Below, piece after piece: positions 54,457-63,775 of a stretch of 64,000 bases of DNA. The notes beneath the pieces were generated by a model that ran no database searches, was not told the origin of the DNA, and worked only from the letters and a program-made list of their open reading frames with translations. This DNA comes from HXMU1420-13 sp024742815. Lineage in GTDB: Bacteria; Bacteroidota; Rhodothermia; Balneolales; Balneolaceae. Every line of letters begins with the position of its first letter. The first letter of the stretch is position 1. Position numbers and translations under genes: made by a program. The stretch is from the NCBI GenBank assembly GCA_024742815.1, contig JANSXX010000008.1:102991-166990 (forward strand), in the 5' to 3' direction.

Positions 54457-56862
54457 ATGGAGTTCTATCCTAAAAACGTATTAGAAAAACTAGGCTTTGA
54501 GCAAGTTCGAGAAGCCACTTTAGCTTCCGCACAGTCGATACGATCGGCTGAGATGATTGAAGAACTTCGTCCCACCAATCGAAAGGATAGAGTTCAGGTT
54601 TTGCTTGCTCAAACACGGGAGATGATGGAAATTCTGCGAGATCCGGACGTATTTCCTTTGGATGAACTCCCAGATGTGCGCGATCATTTGGATATTGCCA
54701 AAGCCTACGGAAGCATCATTCCATTATATGCCTTCCGTGATATTTTAAAAATCTGTTTCAATGCCCGTACTGTTAAGAAGTTCATTAAGCAAAAAGAAGA
54801 ACGCGCTCAGACACTTACCGGAATCTCTGAACAACTGATTCCGCTGAAAGAACTGGAGAATTACATCAAGGGAAAAGTAACAGAAAATGGTGAGTTAAGA
54901 GATGATGCCAGCCCGGAACTTAAAAGCATTCGTAAACGCCTGAACTCGAAACGAAACGAGTTGCGGAGCACCATCAACAAGATGATGCGAAATGCGGTAA
55001 AAGACGGCATGGCCAGCGATGAGGGCGCTACTATAAGGAATGGCAGAATGGTGATTCCTATTCAAGCCGAATACAAACGACAGATCCAGGGCTTTATTCA
55101 TGATGTATCTTCCACCGGACAAACCGTGTATCTGGAACCGGTTGAGGCTTTGCATCTCAATAATGAGATCAGGCAATACGAAGCTGAAGAACAAGCCGAA
55201 ATTGAACGAATTTTACAGGAACTGACTAATCACATCCGAGAAAACAGAGCCTACATTCGGCAAAATATAGAAACCTTAGCCGAACTCGACGTTATTACCG
55301 CTAAAGCAAAGGTGAGCATACAATTAGATGGAGAGATACCGACTGTATCCAATTCGGGATTTACAAAACTGAAAGAGGCCTACAATCCTAATCTCAGGTT
55401 AAAAAACTTATCCCTCAAAAAAGAAGAGCGGCTGGAAGTAATACCTTTAGACCTAGAACTCAGCGAAGAAGAACACTGTTTGATGATCACGGGTCCGAAT
55501 GCCGGTGGAAAATCAGTAGCGATGAAAACAATGGGCATTTGTGTGCTGATGAATCAATCGGGCTTCGCTATTCCTGTTGATCCGCTTTCTCAATTGCCTG
55601 TATTCAATGGCGTTTTTGTGGATTTGGGGGATGATCAGTCCATAGAAAATGACTTGAGTACATTCTCATCTCGCTTACAATGGATGCGCGAAACACAGGA
55701 TCGTTTACAAGAAAACAGTCTAATTCTGATTGATGAAGCCGCGGCTGGGACCGATCCAGATGAAGGTTCGGCACTTTTTCAGGCTTTTATCGAGTACATT
55801 TTGAAGTACGATTGTAAGATTTTGGTTACCACGCACCATGGAGCTCTTAAAGTGTTTGCTCACGAACATGAGAATGCGGTTAATGGCTCGATGGAATTTG
55901 ATCAAGCTTCGTTGTCTCCTACATATCGGTTTAAAAAAGGAATTCCCGGTAGCAGTTACGCTTTCGAAATTGCAGAAAGGATGCATCTAGACAAACGTTT
56001 GCTAACCCGTTCGCGTGAATTGCTCGGCGAGGCCAAAAATAAAATGGAAGGATTGATTGCAGAATTGGAGGCAAAAACTCAATCGGCCGAGGAGCTGGCG
56101 GAGAAAAATAAGGAAATCCTCAAACGCGCTCAGGTAAACGAAAATCGATACAAGCAAAAGCTGGAGTCATTAAACCGGGAACGAGATAAAATTCGCGAAA
56201 AAGCGTTGAAAGAAGCGAAGTCGATCATGGATCAGGCGAATCAGAAAGTTGAGCGGGCGGTTGAGAAAATTGTGGAAGAGAAGAAGACGGGGAAAAAACA
56301 GATTAAAGATATCCGCAAAGACATTGAAGCCGAAAAGGGGAAAATTGAAGCTTCGCTGGATGAAGTAAAAGAAAAACGGGAAGCGCAGTTTGTAAAAAGC
56401 TCAGACCGACCGGAAGTGGGCGATTATGTGCGCTTTTTGGATGGTAACACCAATGGACAGCTTGTTGAACGGAAAGGCAACAATGCAACCGTGCAAGCAG
56501 ATGGACTTCGGTTAAAAACCAAGTATAAAAACCTGGTTAAAGTAGAGCAGCCGAAGAAAAAGAAATCGAATCAAAGTCGGGCAAATGTAATCGTGAACGA
56601 CTCATCGTTAAAAGGTTCGGTATCTTCTCGTCTTGATTTAAGAGGGAAACGGGCTGATGCCGCCATCGAAGAGGTAACATTGTATATAGATAAGGCCGTA
56701 TTCAGAGGATTAAAACAAGTCGAGATTATTCACGGGAAAGGTACCGGAATACTAAAAGAGCAAATTCATAAATATCTCGGCGACCGTACTGAAGTAAAAA
56801 GCTACGATTTGGCAAACGAAGATTTTGGTGGTGCCGGATGTACTGTGGTTGAATTAAAGTGA
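54457..56862 (+). CDS. mutS2: MutS2 (RqcU) ATPase with SMR domain
   Basis: 801 residues, cytosolic. Clamp/core region, then ATPase with Walker A TGPNAGGKSVAMKTMG (about residue 346), Walker B LILIDEAAAGTDPDEGSALF, and VTTHHGALKVFA. A long coiled coil with KOW-like part (DRPEVGDYVRFLDG) precedes the C-terminal SMR domain (LDLRGKRADAAIEEV ... IIHGKGTGILKE). Homologues split collided ribosomes and cut DNA or RNA with SMR. ATG 54457 taken over a TTG before it. Confidence 0.96.
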   Translation: MEFYPKNVLEKLGFEQVREATLASAQSIRSAEMIEELRPTNRKDRVQVLLAQTREMMEILRDPDVFPLDELPDVRDHLDIAKAYGSIIPLYAFRDILKICFNARTVKKFIKQKEERAQTLTGISEQLIPLKELENYIKGKVTENGELRDDASPELKSIRKRLNSKRNELRSTINKMMRNAVKDGMASDEGATIRNGRMVIPIQAEYKRQIQGFIHDVSSTGQTVYLEPVEALHLNNEIRQYEAEEQAEIERILQELTNHIRENRAYIRQNIETLAELDVITAKAKVSIQLDGEIPTVSNSGFTKLKEAYNPNLRLKNLSLKKEERLEVIPLDLELSEEEHCLMITGPNAGGKSVAMKTMGICVLMNQSGFAIPVDPLSQLPVFNGVFVDLGDDQSIENDLSTFSSRLQWMRETQDRLQENSLILIDEAAAGTDPDEGSALFQAFIEYILKYDCKILVTTHHGALKVFAHEHENAVNGSMEFDQASLSPTYRFKKGIPGSSYAFEIAERMHLDKRLLTRSRELLGEAKNKMEGLIAELEAKTQSAEELAEKNKEILKRAQVNENRYKQKLESLNRERDKIREKALKEAKSIMDQANQKVERAVEKIVEEKKTGKKQIKDIRKDIEAEKGKIEASLDEVKEKREAQFVKSSDRPEVGDYVRFLDGNTNGQLVERKGNNATVQADGLRLKTKYKNLVKVEQPKKKKSNQSRANVIVNDSSLKGSVSSRLDLRGKRADAAIEEVTLYIDKAVFRGLKQVEIIHGKGTGILKEQIHKYLGDRTEVKSYDLANEDFGGAGCTVVELK

Positions 56863-56969
56863 AATTTGATTTTTTTAAACTAAAAGTAGTTGCGTTCACC
56901 AATCAGGGTTTTCTAATTGTAATGTAATACCATTGTAATTACATTTTTTATGGAATAAGATAGATTACC

Positions 56970-57212
56970 ATGAAAACAAAGTTGATAAAAGTTGGAAACT
57001 CAAAAGGAGTTCGGATTCCAAAACCGATGATTGAGGAAGCTGGTTTATCCGATGAAATTGAACTTATACTTGATAAGAACCGAATTATCTTACAATCAAT
57101 GCAATCGTCCAGGGCAGGTTGGAGTGAAGCCTTTTTAGAGGCAGAGGAAATACACGAAGAACCAACCACTTATTTTGCCAATGATTGGGATGAAGAAGAG
57201 TGGACATGGTAA
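56970..57212 (+). CDS. mazE: MazE-type antitoxin (AbrB fold)
   Basis: 80 residues. The N-terminal swapped-hairpin AbrB domain is evident: LIKVGNSKGVRIPKPMIEEA. The acidic C-terminus (AEEIHEEP, NDWDEEEWTW) would wrap the toxin. It autoregulates the operon by binding its promoter with the toxin. It overlaps the toxin gene by seven bases, and the promoter should lie in the 107-base AT-rich gap after mutS2. Confidence 0.93.
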   Translation: MKTKLIKVGNSKGVRIPKPMIEEAGLSDEIELILDKNRIILQSMQSSRAGWSEAFLEAEEIHEEPTTYFANDWDEEEWTW

Positions 57213-57526
57213 ATCGGTTTGATGTATATCTGGTAGCCTTGGACCCTACGTTAGGCTCAGAAATTAAAAAAACCAGACCTTGTGTTGTTATATCTCCTGA
57301 TGAGATGAATCGTCATTTAAATACTGTAATTATTGCACCTTTAACATCAACGAGGAAAAATTACCCAACGAGAGTTGGCTTATCTTTTCAGGGAAAAAAA
57401 GGTGATATCGTTCTAGATCAAATCCGAACCGTCGACAAAAAACGACTTGTAAAAAAGTTGGAAAAAGTTTCAGGTAAAGCTCAGTCCGAGACTTCCCGCA
57501 TTCTTGTAGAGATGTTCGAACTCTAA
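57206..57526 (+). CDS. mazF: MazF/PemK-type endoribonuclease toxin
   Basis: 106 residues from the ATG at 57206 (a GTG two codons earlier is possible). SH3-like barrel of PemK/MazF: RFDVYLVALDPTLGSEIKKTRPCVVISPD, then VIIAPLTST and DIVLDQIRTVDKKRL with the catalytic Arg/Thr motif. Cleaves single-stranded mRNA at short sequences in relatives; specificity unknown. Complete toxin-antitoxin pair located between mutS2 and a membrane-protein operon. Confidence 0.94.
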   Translation: MVNRFDVYLVALDPTLGSEIKKTRPCVVISPDEMNRHLNTVIIAPLTSTRKNYPTRVGLSFQGKKGDIVLDQIRTVDKKRLVKKLEKVSGKAQSETSRILVEMFEL

Positions 57527-57616
57527 CTTATCTGAAGAGTTCGGAACGTGAATAAGCTCAATACGTTATAGAGTAAACAGATTCCAAATTCAACTGTATC
57601 TAATTCTTAATTAACC

Positions 57617-58354
57617 ATGCAGTCACCCAGTGGACAGCCATCAATAGAAATCTTTGATGTAACCATCATGGAGCCGGTGGTAACGCTCACCGATTTTTTA
57701 ATCACTGCGGTTTGTGTGTTTGCCTACATCAAACTAAGAAAGAAAAACCTGCCCGGTAAAGTGCATCAATATATGCGTTGGTATTTTTTGATTATGGCCA
57801 TTGCAACTTTCTTGGGCGGTTTATTGGGGCATGCTTTTCAGGCTCAAGTTGGTTTAGCCTGGAAATTACCCGGTTGGTTAATAAGTATGTTGGCGGTTTC
57901 AGCTATAGAACGAGCAACCATTATGTATGCCTTTCCGTTATTGAAACCCAAATTTGCTCGTTTTCTGGAAGTTGCCAATGTGGTGGAATTATTAGTTTTT
58001 GCCGTCATCACCTTTACAACGCTTAATTTTTTCTATATACAAGTGCACTCGGCTTATGGATTGGGCTTAATTGTGCTTCCCATCCATTTCTATATTTTTA
58101 TGCAGACTCAAAACCCGGGTAGTCGGCTGATTTGTCGAGCCATACTATTTGCCACGTTAGCTGCTTTTTTCTACACCAGCGAAATTGGCCTAAGTATTTG
58201 GTTCAACCATTTAGATATTGCCCATACCATTATGGCTATAAGCTTGTATATGTTTTACAGGGCAACGCTTATCTTACCGGTGTATGACGAATCTACCGAA
58301 ACAAATCCGGTTTCATTCAGTAAAGGCGTTCAGTTAATATTTAAGGGCAAATAA
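57617..58354 (+). CDS. Seven-helix membrane protein, DUF6962-like
   Basis: 245 residues with about seven membrane helices. MEPVVTLTDFLITAVCVFAYIKL opens helix 1; GGLLGHAFQ in helix 3 and WFNHLDIAHTIMAISLYMFYR in the last helices contain conserved-looking His and Asp. The pattern recalls DUF6962 and more distantly the CREST membrane hydrolases (alkaline ceramidase, PAQR). The family name is from motif memory. First gene of a possible three-gene operon with the two small paralogues. Confidence 0.55.
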   Translation: MQSPSGQPSIEIFDVTIMEPVVTLTDFLITAVCVFAYIKLRKKNLPGKVHQYMRWYFLIMAIATFLGGLLGHAFQAQVGLAWKLPGWLISMLAVSAIERATIMYAFPLLKPKFARFLEVANVVELLVFAVITFTTLNFFYIQVHSAYGLGLIVLPIHFYIFMQTQNPGSRLICRAILFATLAAFFYTSEIGLSIWFNHLDIAHTIMAISLYMFYRATLILPVYDESTETNPVSFSKGVQLIFKGK

Positions 58355-58362
58355 TCGTTTAA

Positions 58363-58764
58363 ATGGGCATTTTTAATAAATCATCTACTAAAGCTCCGCA
58401 TCTACAGCATCCGGAGATATTGCATTGGAAAGAAGGGGATATCATCCGAGCGAGGAATGTTAAAGCAAAAGGAATTTTCTCTAAGTTGAATGCATTAGAA
58501 ACAGGGGCATTAACACGGAACTATGAATACAAGGGAATAACGAGTGATGGTTTCATAATTGTAGAAGACGAGGCAGATAAAGAAATCCATAAAACAGATT
58601 TGCAGTTTTTTCTCAAAAAAGCGGAAAACCTTAGCCTGAAAAATCGAACGATTTTAACGGAATTAGACACCTCGAGTGAATACATGGAGTTGATAGCTGA
58701 ATTCCAAAAAGCTTATATGGAACTCTCCGATCAAAGTGAAGAATCAAAATTATTAAATTCATGA
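58363..58764 (+). CDS. Small cytosolic protein, tandem paralogue A
   Basis: 133 residues, no family recognised. Shares PEILHWKEGD with the next gene near its N-terminus and a C-terminal helix (SSEYMELIAEFQKAYMEL), with a small beta domain in between (ITSDGFIIVEDEADKEIH). Begins eight bases after the membrane-protein gene and overlaps the next gene by ATGA. Confidence 0.7.
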   Translation: MGIFNKSSTKAPHLQHPEILHWKEGDIIRARNVKAKGIFSKLNALETGALTRNYEYKGITSDGFIIVEDEADKEIHKTDLQFFLKKAENLSLKNRTILTELDTSSEYMELIAEFQKAYMELSDQSEESKLLNS

Positions 58765-59198
58765 AGTTTTTCAGAAATAAGAAACGAGGCGTTCCTCCCC
58801 ATACTTGGTATCCAGAAATTCTGCATTGGAAAGAAGGTGACCGAGTGAATTGTTGGAATATTGCGCAAGCCCTTACCGGCGAAAAATTTGACTGGGCTAC
58901 CTATAGAAAGTATTCCTCGGCCGATTCTTCTACCGGGCAACATATATTTATGTATCGGTCGGTGGATGAGGACGGAAAGATTTATCTAGCTGATGACAAT
59001 GGCGATCTGGTTTCCTTTCACTTCTATAAGTTCATTAAATACGCTCGAAATGAAACTTTAAAATCAAGAATGCTGGAGCAACGTGTGCTTGAATCGAAAG
59101 AATACATGGAGCTGATGGATAACTTCCAGAAAGCATTTAATGAACTACAGGAAGCAGATAATCATCCAAAACGATTGGGTTCGGCAAACAGAGAGTAA
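58761..59198 (+). CDS. Small cytosolic protein, tandem paralogue B
   Basis: 145 residues. Paralogue of the preceding gene: PEILHWKEGDRVN at the N-terminus, VDEDGKIYLADDNGDLVSFH in the middle, and SKEYMELMDNFQKAFNEL at the end. Four-base ATGA overlap with paralogue A means coupled translation and probably a complex. Function unknown. Confidence 0.7.
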   Translation: MKFFRNKKRGVPPHTWYPEILHWKEGDRVNCWNIAQALTGEKFDWATYRKYSSADSSTGQHIFMYRSVDEDGKIYLADDNGDLVSFHFYKFIKYARNETLKSRMLEQRVLESKEYMELMDNFQKAFNELQEADNHPKRLGSANRE

Positions 59199-59340
59199 CC
59201 TAAATTCTGATTTTCATTTAGTCGATGTAGATAGAAAACCGTGTAGTGTTTTTTATCAGTAAAAAATCATCAATTCCATTGCATCGCATTGTATTCTAGC
59301 AGGCATTTCACTTCTTTCGAACTGAATTAACCTTTCAATT

Positions 59341-60720
59341 ATGAAAAAAGTCCTGCTATTGATTCTGCTTCCGGTGGTCGCAGTAATCCTCTTCTTCTCT
59401 ATTAAGCCCTTCGATGTAGAATACACCTACGATGGCGAAATGCTTACTCATGCATTCACAAATGTAAATGTGATTCCAATGACGCAAGATGATTTGGTGT
59501 TAGAGAATAAGACGGTGCTCATCGAAAATGGTCGTATCTCTTCGATTTTGGATGATGCAAATATCAAGTTCGGTCCAAATACCATCGTTATTGATGGCAC
59601 CGATCAATACCTGATACCCGGTCTTGCAGAAATGCATGGACATGTGCCGCCCACTCACCCATCAGCTAACTTTCCGGCTTATTTTAACGAAGATTATGTA
59701 GAATCGACCTTGTTTTTATATGTATCTGCAGGTATAACAACTGTGCGTGGAATGCTAGGATACAACCGCCAACTAGAGTTAAAAGACAAAGTAGCTAATG
59801 GCGAATACATTGGTCCGAATTTGTATTTAGCCGGACCGAGTTTTAATGGAAATTCAGTTAGTTCGCCGGAAGAAGCTCGAGAAAAAGTGCGGCAACAAGT
59901 GGAAGAAGGTTGGGATCTGCTGAAAATACATCCCGGTTTAACACTGGAAGAATACAAAGCTATGGCAGAGACTGCGAATGCACTAGGAATTCGTTTTGGA
60001 GGGCATGTGCCTGAAGCAGTTGGTATCGAGCGGGCTATTGAAGCCGGACAAGAAACCATGGATCATATAGATGGTTATGTAGCCTATTTGCAGGCGTATG
60101 ATGAAGAAGAGCAAACTCAACGAATGGGTGAAATCATCCAAAAAACTAAAGAAGCCGGTGTTTGGATTGTGCCCACACAAGCTCTTTGGGAGACGATTAT
60201 CGGGGCAGCTGATTATGAAGCCATGCAAACCTATGACGAGCTAAAATACATTCCGCAAGCAGTACGTGATAATTACCATAACTTTGTTACCTCGAACATT
60301 ACCAATAATGCCACCTTAAATATCGATGCTGCAATCGAACATGCCGAACTAAGACAACGGTTACTGAGAGAAATGAATAACGCCGGGGTTAGAATATTGA
60401 TGGGAACCGATGCGCCCCAGCTGTTTAGTGTGCCGGGATTCTCTATTCACCGCGAATTACCTTACATGAAGGATGCGGGAATGAGTAATTACGAGATCTT
60501 ACATTCGGGTACTAAAGCAGTTGGTGAATATTTTGCAAATGAAGATCAATTTGGAACCATTGTAGAAGGCATGCGCGCCGATCTTATATTGATGGAAGGC
60601 AACCCATTAAGAAACCTTGATGCCATTGGAACTCATTCCGGCGTAATGGTAAACGGTCTGTGGCTTTCTCGCGAAATGATCGATAAAAAGCTGCGTGATA
60701 TTGAAGCGATGTACAATTAA
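59341..60720 (+). CDS. Membrane-anchored or exported amidohydrolase
   Basis: 459 residues. N-terminal hydrophobic helix (VLLLILLPVVAVILFFSI) is a signal or anchor. The amidohydrolase TIM barrel follows: GLAEMHGHVPP (metal-binding H-x-H), LLKIHPGLTLEEY (Lys carboxylate position), RFGGHVPEA, MDHIDGY, and MGTDAPQ (final Asp). Ends with the small beta domain DLILMEGNPL. Similar to imidazolonepropionase-like/Xaa-Pro dipeptidase-type enzymes; substrate open. Confidence 0.92.
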   Translation: MKKVLLLILLPVVAVILFFSIKPFDVEYTYDGEMLTHAFTNVNVIPMTQDDLVLENKTVLIENGRISSILDDANIKFGPNTIVIDGTDQYLIPGLAEMHGHVPPTHPSANFPAYFNEDYVESTLFLYVSAGITTVRGMLGYNRQLELKDKVANGEYIGPNLYLAGPSFNGNSVSSPEEAREKVRQQVEEGWDLLKIHPGLTLEEYKAMAETANALGIRFGGHVPEAVGIERAIEAGQETMDHIDGYVAYLQAYDEEEQTQRMGEIIQKTKEAGVWIVPTQALWETIIGAADYEAMQTYDELKYIPQAVRDNYHNFVTSNITNNATLNIDAAIEHAELRQRLLREMNNAGVRILMGTDAPQLFSVPGFSIHRELPYMKDAGMSNYEILHSGTKAVGEYFANEDQFGTIVEGMRADLILMEGNPLRNLDAIGTHSGVMVNGLWLSREMIDKKLRDIEAMYN

Positions 60721-60830
60721 TCCCTAATCGCACTACACCTAATTTGGTCCGTCAAATATTCCACTTTCATATCTGTCTTTTATTTCTATTTTCTGCACAG
60801 TTATTGAGTCACTAATTCGGGAGTTCATAC

Positions 60831-62549
60831 ATGGAAATCATCAAAAGCAGAAAAGAATACGATGCCGTAATTGTCGGCTCGGGGGCCGGGGGTGGAATGT
60901 CGGCCAAAATTCTGGCTGAACAAGGGCTAAACGTCGCTATCATAGAGGCCGGACCTTATTTTGATCCTGCTTTGGACGAATATCGCACGCAACTACGTCC
61001 ATCGTGGGAATCCCCTCGACGAGGTTACGGATCTACTCGAGCTTTTGGTGATTATGATGCCGCTTACGGTGGGTGGGAAATCGATGGCGAGCCGTACACG
61101 CAAGCAGAAGGCACCAACTTTGGTTGGTTCAGGTCGCGTATGTTAGGGGGAAGAACCAATCATTGGGGCAGAATTTCACTTCGTTTTGGTCCGCTCGATT
61201 TTAAACGTAAAGATTGGGACGGGCTGGGTGATAATTGGCCCATCAGCTACGACGATGTGAAACCATACTACGATCGAGTAGATAAAATGATCGGTGTTTT
61301 TGGAAGTAAAGAGGGTATTTTTAATGAACCGGATGGGTTTTTCCTGCCACCACCCAAACCAAGGTTGCACGAATTGTATTATATAAAAGGTGCTCGTAAA
61401 GCTGGGATCCCAGTAATTCCTTCCCGGCTTTCCATCCTTACAAAACGATTAAATAACGAACGAGGCGTTTGTTTTTACTGCAATCAGTGTAATCGCGCTT
61501 GTCAGATTTATGCGGATTTCAGTTCGGGAACTTGTCTGATTTTTCCGGCGCAGAAATCGACCGGGCGAGTAGATTTATATGTAAACTCGATGGCTAAAGA
61601 AGTGGTGACCAATGGCGACGGGAAAGCAACCGGTGTTTCGTACATCAACAAAGAAAATGGAAGCGAACAAGAGATTAAAGGTAAAGTAATTGTACTTGGA
61701 GCTTCCGCCTGTTCAACTGCGCGTATTTTATTGAACTCAAAAAGCAGTCAACACCCGGATGGATTAGGCAATAGCTCCGGCATGATAGGGCGCTATTTAC
61801 ACGACTCCACCGGAACGGGAGCGGCAGCGTTGGTGCCTGAGTTAATGGATCGTGATCGATACAACGAAGACGGTGTGGGCGGCCTTCATGTGTATACGCC
61901 ATGGTGGCTTAACGAAGCGAAACTGGATTTCCCTCGTGGTTATCATCTGGAGATTTGGGGAGGAATGGGCATGCCTTCTTACGGAATCGGTTTTGATACC
62001 ACCAATTTAAACTCGCATTTCAATGAAACTGTTGGTGGTTACGGCGATAAGTTGCGTAAGGATGTGAAACGATTTTTTGGCTCGGTAATGGGTATTGCCA
62101 TGCGAGGAGAAAGTGTGCCGCAGTACAATAATTATTGCGAACTCGATCCGGAGGTGAAAGATCAATGGGGAATTCCGGTGTTACGATTTAATTATCAGTG
62201 GACGGATTATGAACGCTTGCAAGCCAAACATGCCCACGACACCATTGAAAGTATATTTGACGCGATGGGTGCCATCAAATTAGGAAACAAACCCGGTGCG
62301 GATCGCGATTATGGGCTGATGAATCCTGGGGTGATAATTCACGAAGTAGGAACCACGCGCATGGGCGATGATCCGGCTACATCGGTGACCAATAAATACA
62401 ATCAGCTGCATGATGCAAAGAATGTGTTTGTGGTTGATGCGGGCGTGTTTGTATCACAAGCAGATAAAAACCCAACCTGGACCATTCTTGCACTTTCAAT
62501 GCGGGCAAGTGAGTACATCGTTGATCAACTTAAAAAGCAAAATATTTAG
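60831..62549 (+). CDS. GMC-family oxidoreductase (gluconate dehydrogenase-type large subunit)
   Basis: 572 residues. FAD-binding AVIVGSGAGGGMSAKILAEQ at the N-terminus and IIEAGPYF; GGRTNHWGR is the second flavin motif; the C-terminal GMC motif has HEVGTTRMGDD with the catalytic His. A ferredoxin-like C-x2-C-x2-C-x3-C stretch (VCFYCNQCNRACQIY, near residue 215) is present, as in other members of this subgroup. No signal of its own; it is expected to ride with the Tat-exported small subunit encoded two bases after. Confidence 0.93.
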   Translation: MEIIKSRKEYDAVIVGSGAGGGMSAKILAEQGLNVAIIEAGPYFDPALDEYRTQLRPSWESPRRGYGSTRAFGDYDAAYGGWEIDGEPYTQAEGTNFGWFRSRMLGGRTNHWGRISLRFGPLDFKRKDWDGLGDNWPISYDDVKPYYDRVDKMIGVFGSKEGIFNEPDGFFLPPPKPRLHELYYIKGARKAGIPVIPSRLSILTKRLNNERGVCFYCNQCNRACQIYADFSSGTCLIFPAQKSTGRVDLYVNSMAKEVVTNGDGKATGVSYINKENGSEQEIKGKVIVLGASACSTARILLNSKSSQHPDGLGNSSGMIGRYLHDSTGTGAAALVPELMDRDRYNEDGVGGLHVYTPWWLNEAKLDFPRGYHLEIWGGMGMPSYGIGFDTTNLNSHFNETVGGYGDKLRKDVKRFFGSVMGIAMRGESVPQYNNYCELDPEVKDQWGIPVLRFNYQWTDYERLQAKHAHDTIESIFDAMGAIKLGNKPGADRDYGLMNPGVIIHEVGTTRMGDDPATSVTNKYNQLHDAKNVFVVDAGVFVSQADKNPTWTILALSMRASEYIVDQLKKQNI

Positions 62550-62551
62550 TT

Positions 62552-63259
62552 ATGGATCGCAGAGAATCAATTAAAACAATGTTGATTGGTGCATTAGGTA
62601 CCGGTGCGCTTTTAAATGGATGTGGACCTGCAAAAGCGGAACGAACCAAATTGCAGGATGTCTATGACTTTAGCTCTTATGGCAGAACTGCAGAAGAAAA
62701 ACAGCGCGATGCCGATCTATTTGCTGAAAATTTCTTTACTGATCATCAGTTTGAAACCGTTGCGGTGTTGTGCGATCTGATTTTACCGGCCACGGATACC
62801 GCCGGGTCTGCTTCCGATGCACATGTACCCGCCTTTATCGATTTTATGGTAAAAGATGCTCCCAGCTGGCAGGATGATTTTCAGATCGGGATAACCTGGT
62901 TGGATGCGTACTCGAAGCAAAAATTTGGCTACGATTTTGTGCTGTTAACGCATGCTCAGCAAATGGAAATCATCGAAGAAATTGCCTACCCGGATAATGC
63001 TACTGAAGTCACCAAGCCGGGCGTAGATTTTTATCGCGAGATCAGAAACATTACGCTTACCGGATATTACACCACGCAAATGGGATGGGATGATCTGGGA
63101 TATGTAGGAAATCGCCCGAATGTGTGGGATGGAGTGCCCGAAGAGGTGCTTAAAAAGCATGGCTTGGAATATGAGCCGGAATGGCTGGCTAAATGTGTGG
63201 ATCAATCAAAAAGGGATGTTACAGCCGAATGGGATGAGGATGGGAATTTGATTAGTTGA
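62552..63259 (+). CDS. Gluconate 2-dehydrogenase subunit 3-like protein, Tat substrate
   Basis: 235 residues. N-terminus MDRRESIKTMLIGALGTG has the twin-arginine pattern, and LLNGCG may be a lipobox after it. The mature part matches subunit 3: VAVLCDLILPATDTAGSASDAHVPAFIDFMV and YYTTQMGWDDLGYVG. It carries the large subunit out through Tat. Starts two bases after the GMC stop, same operon. Cytochrome c subunit not found in the window. Confidence 0.92.
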   Translation: MDRRESIKTMLIGALGTGALLNGCGPAKAERTKLQDVYDFSSYGRTAEEKQRDADLFAENFFTDHQFETVAVLCDLILPATDTAGSASDAHVPAFIDFMVKDAPSWQDDFQIGITWLDAYSKQKFGYDFVLLTHAQQMEIIEEIAYPDNATEVTKPGVDFYREIRNITLTGYYTTQMGWDDLGYVGNRPNVWDGVPEEVLKKHGLEYEPEWLAKCVDQSKRDVTAEWDEDGNLIS

Positions 63260-63297
63260 GAACAGTTCAATTTTTGCCCGTGTTTCAATTCTCTAGC

Positions 63298-63775
63298 CAT
63301 CACGAGGGGAATCCAAAATACTTGAGGCAACCCGGACCGATCGACGAAGTGATCTCCTGTTAGAGGCGCTGATCGGGAGATTGCCGCGTCGAGTTTTCTA
63401 TTCATTCGATTTCTGATTCCCAGGCTCCTCGCAATGACACTAGTAATAAACACTTAACCAGTCATCACGAGGAAAATCCAAACTACTTGAGGTAACCCAA
63501 TCCCATCGACGAAGTGATCTCCTGATTGAGGCATTGATATGGAAATTGCCGCGTCGATTTTACTTTTTCTTCGATTGCAGATTTCCAGTCTCCTCGCAAT
63601 GACACTAGTAATAAACACTTAACCAGTCATCACGAGGAAAATCCAAACTACTTGAGGTAACCCAATCCCATCGACGAAGTGATCTCCTGTTTGAGGTGTT
63701 GATCGGGAGATTGCCGCGTCGATTTTACTTTTTCTTCGATTGCAGATTTCCAGACTCCTCGCAAAGACCGTATGT
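63298..63775. repeat. Three tandem copies of a 165-bp repeat
   Basis: CATCACGAGG begins at 63298, 63463 and 63628, spaced exactly 165 bases. Each unit contains ATCGACGAAGTGATCTCCTG, GATTGCCGCGTCGA and CTCCTCGCAATGACAC. Copies 2 and 3 are nearly the same; copy 1 is more diverged. A partial, reversed copy lies at 7395-7480. Antisense frames inside are repeat by-products. Confidence 0.95.
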
